64,000 bases of DNA, taken from Vitis vinifera (lineage: Eukaryota > Streptophyta > Magnoliopsida > Vitales > Vitaceae). The notes under the pieces are model-generated. The model ran no database searches and had not been told where the DNA came from. It saw only the letters and a list, made by a program, of their open reading frames with translations. The stretch is from assembly GCF_030704535.1 (NCBI RefSeq), contig NC_081818.1:30088001-30152000 (forward strand), read 5' to 3'. Each line of letters begins with the position of its first letter. The stretch's first letter is position 1. Positions 38,888-50,300 of this stretch are shown piece after piece. A program made the position numbers and the translations under genes.

Positions 38888-38968
38888 GTTTGGTACACTA
38901 GCAGCCCAAAAAGGTTAAAGCGCTAAGGCAGGGTCAATGAGGGAAGGTATCTCAGACACTGTCACATA

Positions 38969-38982
38969 AAACGGTGTCGTTT
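38969..38982. promoter_or_regulatory. AAACGGTGTCGTTT near-palindrome upstream of MinE
   Basis: It differs from the DUF3598 element by two central bases. Both are of the form AAACGNNGTCGTTT and lie within 180 bases upstream of genes for plastid proteins. Confidence 0.45.
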
Positions 38983-39943
38983 CTGAACTACTAGATATGA
39001 ATGTTGTTGTATTAGAATAAAATTACCTTGAAAATGTTTAAGGCTTTGGGTAAGTCAATCCACGAATTTCTTAAAAATTATAATTTATAAATAAACAAAC
39101 TTATTCTATCAGGGGGAAAAAAAAAATAGGAGTAGGCACAAAAAAATAACTTGTCCCATTACTAAAACTAGAAAATTTGGTTAGGACAAATAGAAAAATG
39201 GGAATTATAATGAACATATAAAAATTTTCATGTTTTATAAATGGGTAGTATTCTCATATCATTCGATAAAATAAATAATTATTAATATTAATTATGTAAA
39301 ATAATTATAATGCACTGAATGAAATAACAAAAATTTGATATGTGAATCAAGTAATTATTAATATTAATTATGTAAAAAAAATTATAATGTATGGAATAAA
39401 ACAACAACAAAATTGATATGTTTATGATTAACATGACTTAATTTAACTTAATGACTGAAAATCAAACAGGGGTCAAAATAGGTTGTGCGAGTTTATATGA
39501 ATTTAATGAAGGCCAGGATATTGAACCTAAAAACGTATCAAGGTTCAAATCATACTGCATTAGACATGTTTTATATTCTCAATAAAGTTATCCATCCGAT
39601 CGACGCAACTCTTTCAACGGCTTCCAGCCCATCTTTCAATCTATCTTCACCATAAATGTAAAAGAGAAGCCGCAATAATTATACCATATCCCACCAGTCA
39701 CCACCACATCTGCAACTGAATCAAATTGGCCTGCTTTCAAATTCAGTTTTTGCTCATCCACCCCAACTGCCTGTTAACCTACTTTACACTACTTTCACAC
39801 ACAGAATCTGGAAGCTGAAATCAATGCGACTTTCATTAGAAAACCAAAGAAAAAAAAAAACTCATTCCATTTGTTCAATGATTCATACCATTTACCCATA
39901 ATATGCTAAACAATCTGTTTCAGAACATGGTATTTATTTGGAA
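38983..39943. other. AT-rich intergenic DNA
   Basis: It contains a two-copy tandem repeat (separate entry). Bases 39600-39943 are probably the 3'UTR of the first phytocyanin gene. No gene is seen. Confidence 0.6.
39276..39420. repeat. Two-copy tandem duplication, unit about 76 bp
   Basis: Units start at 39276 and 39352. Both run TAATTATTAATATTAATTAT through ATTATAATG and end with TTGATATG. They are slightly diverged. Confidence 0.8.
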
Positions 39944-41141
39944 TCAAGCATGGAAGAAGAACTTGAAGAGGAGAGGGCAGAGCAAGGCAATGGAGAGGAT
40001 GATGGGGGTGGGGGAGGAGGCTGACGGTGGAGCATTGCTTTTGGAGGGAGAAGGGGCGGGAGCAGGCATGTGGGTGACATTGATGGCAAGCTTCATTCCA
40101 TGCCAGCAGTAGCCTCCACTGCTGAGGAAGTAGTATGGCCTTGGGTGTGTGAGGTTGAAGACATCTCGCCCACCCTTGGTGATATTTGTGATGAACTCCT
40201 GCTCACTGCATCTCTCATAGTTTGTCTCGTTCACCTCAAAAACAGTGAAGTAGTGCTTGTCGAAGATGAAATCTTCAAATCCAAATGAAAACGAAAATTA
40301 AAGGAGTTATACCAATCCCAATGATAACAATAACAACAACAATCAAAATAGTTAATTCATGGAAAGCAATTCAACTCACTCCCTCTCACGATTTTATTTA
40401 TTTATTTATTTTTAAGTTGTTGTCAAAAATCAATTTTTAAGAATTATTTTTATTGGTTTTAGAAACAAAATTTTATTTTCATAAATATCTAATACCTCAA
40501 ATTTATTCCCAAAAAATATTAGATGTGTTTTTTGAGTTTAGGGAACGTAAAATTGTTTTTAAAATCGAGTTTTCAAATATGTCCGAGTTGTTTGTTTTTT
40601 TCTTTTTTTCAAAAAAAGTGGGGTTGAGGAATGGAGCAATAAATCCTTCGACCCTTTTTCCCAAATTGGAAATAATTTGGTAGAATGGGACCCGCCTCCG
40701 CTTCTCTGCCATAGGATGGATCATGAATGCGACAATGGCCGTATCTCCAAAATTGGGAATTTTTTTATTTCAAAACTTGCCTAACCAATAAGGTAGGGCA
40801 GATCTTCCTTCATTCTCATTTCTAAATGATGGAAATTAATTTACATGGAAAATAAAATCTGAGTTTGTTTACTTTGTGTTTGGTTACCGAGAAAAATAAA
40901 GAGAAATGAGTAAGGAGAGAGGGAGAGAGAAAGAATTACAAAGCCAGTCTCCAACGTAGAAGTGCTTGTTCTTGGCCCATTCTGTGTAATTAACATTAGG
41001 TCCCCATCCCTGTTTGCCGCCAACTTTGATGAGATTCGCCTCACACCCTCCCACCATCGCTGCTGCTGCCGCCATCAGCCACCACCACCACCACATCCGC
41101 AGCATTCCTCCTGGGTTTCTTGAACACTTGAATCTTGACAT
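39944..41141 (-). CDS. Early nodulin-like phytocyanin, copy 1 (GPI-anchor type)
   Basis: Two exons on the minus strand, 41141-40940 and 40272-39944, with a 667-base intron splitting the GDWL|YF site; the product is 176 residues. The ATG at 41141 is the first in frame. A signal peptide follows: five Trp and a run of Ala, both encoded by trinucleotide repeats. The plastocyanin-like domain runs about 35-135: GGKQGWGPNVNYTEWAKNKH, VNETNYERCSEQEF and GGYCWHGMKLAINV. The two Cys of the phytocyanin disulfide are present. The type-1 copper histidines are replaced (Tyr before the TVFEV strand, Tyr in GGYC), so it should not bind copper. A Pro/Ser-rich linker and hydrophobic tail suggest a GPI-anchored plasma-membrane or cell-wall protein. 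It resembles the ENODL16/17 'lamin-like' group. A TATATATA box lies about 50 bases upstream of the ATG. Confidence 0.9.
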
Positions 41142-41185
41142 CAGTTTTTGATTCAGAGCCACACTCTCTATGCGTGGAATGCTGA

Positions 41186-41203
41186 GTGTATATATAGAGA
41201 GGG
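41186..41203 (-). promoter_or_regulatory. TATA box of phytocyanin copy 1
   Basis: On the minus strand the sequence reads CTCTATATATACACTCA, 45-60 bases upstream of the start codon, implying a very short 5'UTR. Confidence 0.5.
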
Positions 41204-43524
41204 TAGAATCATCATTGGGAAGTGTGGAGTGAATGATAATCCATTACAAATGCCATTATTATGGTAATAATTACAGGCATGCCACCGTAAGATGCTTATC
41301 TGTAATTTGTGGTAATTTATATGGCCTAGGTGCATTTTAGCTGTAAGAACTTAGTTGGGGCTGCTGTCCATGCTGGCTAAAAACGCTCACCAAAACAATA
41401 ATAATTTTTCCATTCAAATCTAAATTGGTAATTGTATTATTAAGAGGTTCATGATAAGCCCAAAACTCTGCCTAATGCCCATCAACATGATGGTAGGCTG
41501 GCGTGGATGTCTATATAGCGGAAACCCACTAGATGGGGAATTTCTTTCCAAAAACTCCTACAATGGCCTAAAACTCACCGGGACTCCACTCTTTTTCCCT
41601 ATTTATTGTAAATAAAAAATAAAAAATTATTAAAATAAATATTAGAACCCACATATTTACCCTTCTTTTTCTTAGAAACCCCAAAACCCTAGTCTCAGCT
41701 TGTTTTCCTTACACTTCCTCACCTTTTTCTCACTGGGTTTCTTTCTTTTTCCACTTCAAATTTATGTTTTACCCCTTTTCTTTTCCAAAAAGGGAGAGAG
41801 GGAGAGAAAAAAGGCAATGATACGGAAATCATGGCCATTGCGGAAATTGGTTTCGTGGATGTTGGGAGTTTTTGGTAAGTATGTGGAGGAAGAAGATAGT
41901 TGTGTAATTTCATACACCCATGTTATTTTATTTTATTTTATTTAAAAAAAATGATGGGTGTAAAAGGGTAAAGTGGATCAAGCAATAGAATAAAGAAATC
42001 CGACCGTTTGAATGAGATGAAAGATACTGGGCTAGGCCTACATTTGGGAATTCAGCCCATGTCATCTTTCAAGCCCAAAAAGAACGCGTTTCAACGTAGG
42101 TTTGTCGGATTCCACGGCCCCAACCCATCATATTATTGTAACTGGTATCATGTGCACTGGTATCATTCTATGGTTTCCCTCCATCTAGCCCACTGATCGA
42201 ATCCAGGATGATTGATGTACTTGGTCAGCTGCATAGCCTAGAGCACGTTTGGAGTAAATTTGAAAAGAGTAAAAGTATTTCCCAATGAGAATCTAAATAT
42301 TGATAAATTTTTAAAAATACAAAAAATGATTTGAAGTGGTTGAGGGACGATTACTTATCAAATCATTCTACCAAAATTGATTTTTTGTCATGCAACATTG
42401 TAACAAAAATAATATCTAAACGTTTTTTTTAAACATTGAGTGATTATCTTTAAAAACCTTTCTAGTGAAACCCCTACTAAAAAAACCACTACGGACTGAA
42501 GATACTTTAAGAATCACTCGGAAACAAGTTTTTCAAAGTACAACTTATGGTTATTGTGTGAACGATTTTAATTTTACATTCTTCTCGCATCACATTATCT
42601 CTTTACTTTTCCTAAATCTAGGACCTATGAAGCCCGAGATTGAAAAAGAAGCCTATTCTAAACAAGACTTCAATAAGAATGACAAGGATCTAATAAAAAT
42701 GAAATAAAGACAGTAATAAGATGAAGTACTTTTCATGATAGAAAATTATCGTCTCACCATTATTATTATTATACATGTAACATATATGAGAAGTATAAGA
42801 TTTTAAGGTATTTATCAAGAAACAAATCATAGTTAGGACTTAGGAGAAGGAAATAGGAAGGGGGGACCAATCCAACCCAGTGCCACCTCAAACTCAGCAA
42901 GAGACGAGAAAGAGCCCGTCTTCAGAAGATGGGACAAACTAAGATCATGTGATCCCACCACCAACACCCTGTCAGTCTCATTTATAAATGGTGCGCCCAC
43001 CCCACAACTCTCAAAATAGGAAAACAAACAAAACTTGGCTGAAATGGATGAAGACAATAAAGAGTGTGTGGTTTATGAAACAAACAACTTTTCACCTGAA
43101 CCTCTACCCTCTTTTAAAATACAATCCCATCTACTTACCAAGAAAAGTGCATTTCCTCACGAACAGACGTCACCCACATGGTTTAGTGGGTCATTTTCTT
43201 ATAAATAATAAAAGCAAATCACATGGGTCTCTCAGCCCTAAGGCCCCCCCCCCCCCCCATAGATGATAGCTTCATTCATTTCACCTAAACACTTCATAAT
43301 TCCGCATTTCACGCCTTCCAATTCTTAATTTGTAGCCAACGTACTCATACATTTCAAAATTCAAACACTGTAGGCTTTCATCATAAAGATTACCCTTTCG
43401 CAGGTCAAACTACAACCACACAAATCAACTCCCAACAGATATAAATAAATAAATAAAGTGAAGCACAACTCTTTTTTTCTTTTTTTTTGACAGATTGCCT
43501 TGAGGCAATTCGGGTATCCATCTG
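41204..43524. other. Intergenic DNA between the two phytocyanins, one exon-like orphan
   Basis: Bases 41690-41880 are less AT-rich than their surroundings and contain an ATG at 41818 with MIRKSWPLRKLVSWMLGVFG ending at a consensus donor, G|GTAAGT (about 41875). No downstream exon was found, so this is an orphan. From 42240 to 42520 the sequence starts CACGTTTGG and has a MITE-like look without clear ends. A run of 15 C lies at 43244-43258. The rest, up to 43524, is phytocyanin 3' flank. Confidence 0.45.
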
Positions 43525-45192
43525 TTACCAGTAGAGACGGAGGAATGAGTCCCACACTGCGGCAATGGCAAAAACGGCTGGTACAACAATCTGGCCTCTG
43601 TAATTAGAACTTGGAGAGTCGTTCGATTCTTTTATTGGTGAAGCTGAGGGAGGGGGCGGTGGGTTTTCAACATTGATAGCTATCTTCATTCCACTATAGC
43701 AGAACCCCTTGCCACTGAGGAAATAATATTTCCGGGTGACGTTAAGAGGAACAACATCCCTTCCAGCACCTGTAGTCCAATTGTGAAGCGGATGATCGGA
43801 ATTGCATGACTCATAGTTTGTCTCATTTACCTCCAACACATTCATCTGGTTCCTATCATACACAAAAACTGAAGAAAAAAGAGTTACCACAAAAGCAATA
43901 AAAGGCAGAGTGAATTTTGAAAACAAAGTTTTTTGGAACCTCAAATGGGGGATTAAGTTAATTATGATAGACATATCTTCTATCATAGCATAGAAACTGA
44001 ATATCAATCAAATCATAGAATCTAAGAGCAAACTAAATGCCCAAAGGCCCCAAATTAATTACAAATCTTTGTTGTCTAGGTTTTATACAGCATTTATCTT
44101 TGACGCCTAATTAAGAGCACAATGCAATAATTCAATTCACCCACATGAGCCAGCAGTGTTGAGCACACAAACAGACTTTGTCCAGTGTTTGTGTGTGCCC
44201 TGGAATCAGGCATGACAGCAACCCTTTGTTGCATCTAGTTGTCCTGCCAACCCAGGCTACAATACACAATAATTAGTATTCAAATTGTATACAACTAAAT
44301 CACATTAATTTTAACACTTCACTTTCAAAAGAAAACAATCAAATTATCAAAATCGTGTTAAATCAATGGTTTGAAAGGAAAGAAAAATGGTTTTTATTAT
44401 TCAATGGTCTTAAACCCTAGAACTATTTACATCAAATGGCTTGGTCAATTCTCTGGTTATCCCAGCTTTTGTATACAATTTAGTGTCGAGACAGAAGATC
44501 TAATCTACATGTACAATATAGTCGCCGTTAGCCCTCCCAAAAACACTTAAGACTCTGTAATCGCTACCAGGTATAATCCTTAGGCTTCATATTTACAGAG
44601 CAACACAATCTAGGGAATGTTTGTTAAAATGGTTTTCATTTCTTTCTTCTTCCTTTTTCCCTTAACTCTGATGTGAACAAAAATTTGAAAAATCCAGAAG
44701 AAAATAATGAGACGCTGCTGAAATCAAATGAAGAAGAAAAACAAGGAAAAGACACAGATCTACCGAAATCATACATGAACAACCATTAATTACCACTGCA
44801 AACATCTGAGCTGAACGTACGTTCAGCACCAAACCGCAATCACTCCCATTAACTCAACCCGCAGAGAAACAGAGGCATCAGAAGCTCCTTTTCAAACTAA
44901 GAAAAGTACTTTCAACAAAAGAAAAGCAGAAACTCGTACGAAAACGAGCAGATCTGAAGCTAAACACATAAAAATAAAAATAAATATTCTAGAGAGAGAA
45001 AGTAGAAATTAGTAAATTACAGAGCCAGTCGCCATTGTAGAAGTGCTTGTCCTTGGCCCAGACCGTGTAGTTGACGTTGGTGCTCCAGCCCTGGTTCCCT
45101 CCGACGGTCCACCGCGTGGCCGACACGTCCGGCAACATCAGCACCACGGCGCACATTAGCACCACCGCCAGCTCCAGCGTCCCGAACCTCAT
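43525..45192 (-). CDS. Early nodulin-like phytocyanin, copy 2
   Basis: Two exons on the minus strand, 45192-45021 and 43868-43525, with a 1.15 kb intron at exactly the same site (GDWL|FF) as copy 1; the product is 171 residues. A signal peptide (MRFGTLELAVVLMCAVVLML) precedes ATRWTVGGNQGWSTNVNYTV, then FFVYDRNQMNVLEVNETNYE, RDVVPLNVTRKYYFLSGKGF and GMKIAINV. The disulfide Cys pair is kept; the copper His ligands are replaced by Met and Phe, as in the ENODL class. A PPPPPSASP linker and a hydrophobic tail suggest GPI anchoring. It is a head-to-tail tandem duplicate of copy 1, about 2.4 kb away, with clear divergence. Its closest Arabidopsis match from memory is ENODL17 (At5g15350). Confidence 0.92.
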
Positions 45193-47336
45193 TGCCTTCT
45201 CTCTCTCCCTGCTCTGCTCTGAGTGCTCCACTCCAGAAGAAGAGGCTAGCTTAGTTTGCAGCGTGTATAGAGATCTACAACTTGGATTATTTATCTTGAA
45301 AAGATATTTAAGGCCTGTTTGGTAGATGTTATTTATAACAGGTAAAAAACGCAAAAGGCGGTTTTCTAATCTAGAAAATACTTTTCATAAATTTTTATCA
45401 AATAAGATATTTTTATTTTTATTATAAATTTTTTTAAGTAATTAAGTAAAATATTTTAATTGCACGATACGCTCCTAAAGAATAAATCCAAAAAATGATT
45501 TTTTAAATTCCCAAAATAGGGTTTTTTTTTCTTTCGAAAATATTGTCAAACAAATTTTAACTCTTGCATAATTTTATTTTCATTTTACTTTTTTTTTATT
45601 CATTCACATACATAATTTTTACAATATTTTTTGTTACATCTATTTAAATTTTAATTTAATTGCTCCTCAAATCCTGTTACATCTTTTTTTTATTTCTTAT
45701 TTCAACAAATTTTCATGGAAAACATTTTTAAAAATACTTTAAAATTTTATTTTATTTTAATTTTTTTCTTGAATTAATTTTAATTTATTTATTTAAAAAA
45801 TTTTGAAAAATATTAAATAATGCTTTATTTTCAAAGTTTTCAGAAGTTAAATTATTAAATTTGTTAAAAATATTCTGATTTTATAAAATAATATTAGAAG
45901 TGGCGTAGATGCTCCGGTTCACGTGATAACCCAATTTAAAATGGGGAAAAGGGAGGGAAAAGGTCCCATGTTCACGTGCTGCTTTGCATGCCTTAATCAT
46001 GAATCCCAAGGACTTGTTTGGAATTTTGGATCAGCTTAAAAGCTTAACTAGGTTTTGTTTCTTCTTTAATTTAGTAAGGGCCTGAATAATTTTGTTAAAA
46101 AGACCTATAAATAAATATAAAATCCAGAAATTATTATTTTTTACATAAACTCATTTTGAGTCATGGAAGAAGGCATTTTAATTTGTTTACAGAAATTATT
46201 TTGTTTTAAGAATAATTTTCCAAAATTTGAACATTCTGAGAAGCAATATTTTATTGATTTTTCTTTTTAAAGGCATAAAATGATTTATAAAAACTTTGAT
46301 TCAATTTTCAAAGATGGGTCTTTATGTTTAGTGAAAAAAATTTTAAAAATAAAAATCGACTAACTCTTAGTTAAAACTTAAAACAAGAAAACAAAAGGTT
46401 ATCCCGTATCATCCGTATAAAAAATAAAAAATTAATAAATAAATAGAAAGTTTCAACTGGGCCCGACTCACTTGCATAGGCCCAGCCCAAGCACAATTCA
46501 TGGACCACATTTTGGACTTACTCAAACCAATAATGACAAATTCTGAATAGAAAAGAATTAATTTTGTAGAATGAATTTGAGGCGTCACTCAAATGGCATT
46601 TTCTAAAGAAGAAGATATTAATTAGTAGAGACAGCTTAGATGGAGGGTATCAACTTACTTTTGAATTATTAAATCTCTCTTAACCGGGAGATAATCTATG
46701 TTTAATCATCCTTTGATGATTGGTTATAAACATGACAATTGAACATAGATATAATAGAACACTCTAGAATATCTAAATAATTGAAGCATAAAAGTAATTA
46801 TTTGGACTTTATGTAATGCTTCGTAATGACCCAATTGAGTCACTCACATATTCAATATACCATTGAGCTCTAAGACTCGACGGTTTAGTTTATAAGCACT
46901 TGGCGCATCTTTCCCTTCACTCATTTATTCATAATAATTTATATTAGAGGGATCCGCGAAGCCCTCACCTAGCCGCCCATAAAACAAACCTGTCGTGGAC
47001 TTCGGTTTTCAAAGCACAATGGATTGTAAGAATCAAGTTGAATCCCACATCTTTAAGCTAAGGTTTGAAGGTTGAACTGATAAACACTTCTGCCTTCGAT
47101 GCCCAACTTTCAAGGGTGAGTTCTAACGCATGTGAAGGTGACACTTTCTCTTTCTTCTATTCATCCCAGAAATACGCCATCTCAAAGTGCCCATTCCAAA
47201 AGAAAAGTGAAAGACCGGCCATGTTGCAATTTATACATATCATATCAAAACAGAGTCTAGAGTTACACAAAACATACCCATGGCCATTATCACCATTATC
47301 AACAATCCCCTTTATTTATATAAGCACAGGCTCTCT
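45193..47336. other. AT-rich intergenic DNA with a possible MITE
   Basis: No gene is seen. Bases 45312-45555 begin GGCCTGTTTGGTA and end near GTCAAACA, a partial inverted match of the type seen at hAT-like MITE ends. Bases 46850-47110 look like old repeat DNA. The last 100 bases are probably chorismate mutase 3'UTR. Confidence 0.45.
45312..45555. mobile_element. Possible hAT-type MITE
   Basis: The left end GGCCTGTTTGGTAG is the common start of plant hAT MITEs. The right end offers only TGTCAAACA as an imperfect match. Target duplications were not found. It has no coding capacity. Confidence 0.3.
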
Positions 47337-50300
47337 TCAGTCCAACCTTCTAAGCAAGTAGGCCACTTGAACCTCCTTTGTTAATGGCATGATCCAGTCC
47401 CCATACAGATCTGCAACCAAGCTCGGTTTTATTTTGTAGACCGGACCGGCATCATCGTCTTCCATCCCATTCACCACTACCTCTTGCCCGTAGGCTTTGG
47501 TTTTCATCTCCACTCTCATCTTCACTACATCTTCAACCCTCTGGTAAGTCAGCATATCCATCAGCCGCTGGCTGTCCTGCAAAACCCGATGCCAACAACA
47601 AAAATGGATATGAAACCCAGCAGCAGTGTGAATCATGAAACCAATATGAGAGAGAAAATGAAGGAAAGATTGGGCAAAGAAAAAAAATTTTACTTGTGCT
47701 TTGATGGCAGCTTCGTATGCATCTGGGGAGGCTTGGAATTTTGCCTCTGCCACGAACTTGCCATAGTGGATTCTCTTTGACAGAGCCTGCAAGGATGTCC
47801 AACAGTGTTGCCAAGTTACAACTATGCATTTAGAGAATTATTCGACATCTGGATTTGTGTGAGAGCCCGGGTTGCAAGAACACATACATACACGGAGCAC
47901 ACATCATTGGTTTCCATAAAATGCCAAACCATATCTATCTAAAATGTATATGTAGACGACAAAGCTACACCAAACTGGAGAGTTTGTAAATAACAAAACA
48001 AGCAGTACATGAAGGTATGCGAGTATTAAGTTGGCGGAACACAGAATCCTGTGAGAAACACATGGAATGCAGACCTTTTGAATAGGACATGAATATAGGC
48101 ACTGATGCATGGTAAATTCCAAACAACAGAACATCGGCACATTATTACCCATTCCCATGGCTCAGGTTTACACTAGTACTAAACATGGTTAGATTGGGGA
48201 GTGCCCAGATGAAAAAACCAATACTTCATCTGTAATTTGAGGGAAGTTCAGGAGACTTTGAGTTTTCACAGAATTAGCATTGGTGCTGCTCAGAGTGGTG
48301 TGGCCTTAGTTGCAAAACTAAGGATTAGTTAGATTCGCCATTCAAATGCAGCAACCGATTACCAAGTTTAAAACAATTACAGGGGAACAACAAGCTTCCT
48401 TGTATGACCAAACCAGTAGAAATCTGGATCAGTCTCAACTAGACACCATCAAGACTAAAGAACCTTAAATTTTTTCAATATGCTTAGGGAAGAATCAAGC
48501 CATGCAACTCCTTACAGAGTCGGCTTGTTTCCCAGTAATTTCTACATTGGATCACAGTTTGTTCTTCCTGAAACACTATATCATTTGAAATAATAAATCT
48601 TAAGGCAGTCAGGAATTGGGTTTTATAAATCTTTTACCTCACTTCTATGGTAGACTGGAATAAAATGTGGAGTCGTCATGAATGTAACATGACAACTTCA
48701 TTTCTGGTCCAACCACACATGATAAGCTTTCATGGACGATCCTTTTGATAGGCAAACAAGAATATATAAAAAGCATCGATCAAGAAGGGGGGGTTGCGAC
48801 CCAAGCACACAGGAGGTGTACATAGGATGCCAAAAAAAAAAAAAAAACCTTCACACACAACAATTGTTCATTCAAAGGCCCAAAAAAGAGAATGAACTAT
48901 AGTTAACTTGTACTGCACCAAACTAAAATAAATTCCCACCCAAGTCATTCAAACTAAATTAATTTTCTTAAAAATGGATAATTTAGCTAAAATTCATACC
49001 TGCAAGCAAATTGTGTCACAAACAGCTGCTGATCCATAGTTTCCATCATCTCCTTCCTTGACTAGTCTTGGAAGAAGGTCTCTGAAATACATACTCCATA
49101 TTTGCTCATTAATATTGATCAAATCTGAACCAGGATGCAGTACCTATTTGCAAATCGGAAGCAAGGTTTGATCAGTGAGTGATTAGAAAAACACAAGTTA
49201 GCAACAATGCAAACAAAAACTTGAACACAGCAAGGGGGGTAGATCCATTGGGAGAACTGTTCTGTCATATAGTTGAGTAGCCCAAAAGATTCTATTCAGC
49301 TTTAAATCAAATCTATAGTTGACATTGGATCAGAATAGTCCTATTTTTAATTGATTCAGTTGGAGTTTTCATGTGTCAAGAAAATTAATTTGATTGACCT
49401 AATAAGATCTTAAGGACAACTCCCCCAAGTTTTCCAGGTTTTCAAATTTCTTAAAATCACTTGTTTGGACAATGTCAATCACAATAATTTTAACTCCCTC
49501 TGAACTGAAAGAACAGATTAGAGACAACTGATAACTTACGAGTACCATGCCCTGGAGGTCAAACAGTTACCAAACAAACTGCAACTTGGACAAAAAGAGT
49601 AATCATATTTCAAACACATCTTATATCATACCTTTGGGTACTGTAAAGGTGGCAACATTGGTTCAGGCAACTCAACTGGGAAGAAAGGATGCTCATCAGG
49701 GCTCTTGTACCTGCCCACCTATGTTAATTAAAAGTGGATCAGAAAACCAGCAATAACATCATTCCTCTTCCCTTCTTTCCCTCTCATCTTCCTTCTTTTC
49801 TTTCAATCATTCTTCTTTGATGGGTTTAAATGTAACATACCTGAGCATGAAGCTTTTCGGTTTCCCTGACCATGAATTCAACCAAAGAGCCATGGAACCC
49901 ATCCATTGACAAAGCATCGGGATCATATGTCTCGGCATTGTAACAATACTGAGCTCTTTCCAAGAGGCTAAATATTATGCTATCCTCTTGTCGAATTAAA
50001 GAATTTCTTATAGCATCCAAAGTCAAGTTCTGACTCTCATCTACTCTTTTTTTCCTTTCAAACCTACATTAAAAGAAACCTTATATTCAGATCTTGGTAT
50101 ACCACATATAAATAACTATTTATCCATTCGAATATAAAAGTAGTATTAAGAGGTGCATTTAATTTAGGGATAATGTAACTGTTGTGCTTCCTTTTCCAAG
50201 CAAATAAGCATAGTGGAAGTCTGCACAATAACTGCCCTACTATTTGTAATCGAAGTTCTGGTGTTTTCCACATGGTAAGAAAATAATATGTTCCACCATT

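Noticed and set aside
39535-39570. GGTTCAAATC, resembling a tRNA B box
   Set aside because: No A box at the right distance and no cloverleaf can be drawn.
41142-41162. Phytocyanin copy 1 start at 41162 (MALNQKL...)
   Set aside because: That codon is GTG; the first in-frame ATG is at 41141, which gives a good signal peptide.
47042-47051. ATCCCACATC, resembling the plant snRNA upstream element
   Set aside because: No TATA box at the fixed spacing downstream and no snRNA-like sequence; it fits old repeat DNA better.
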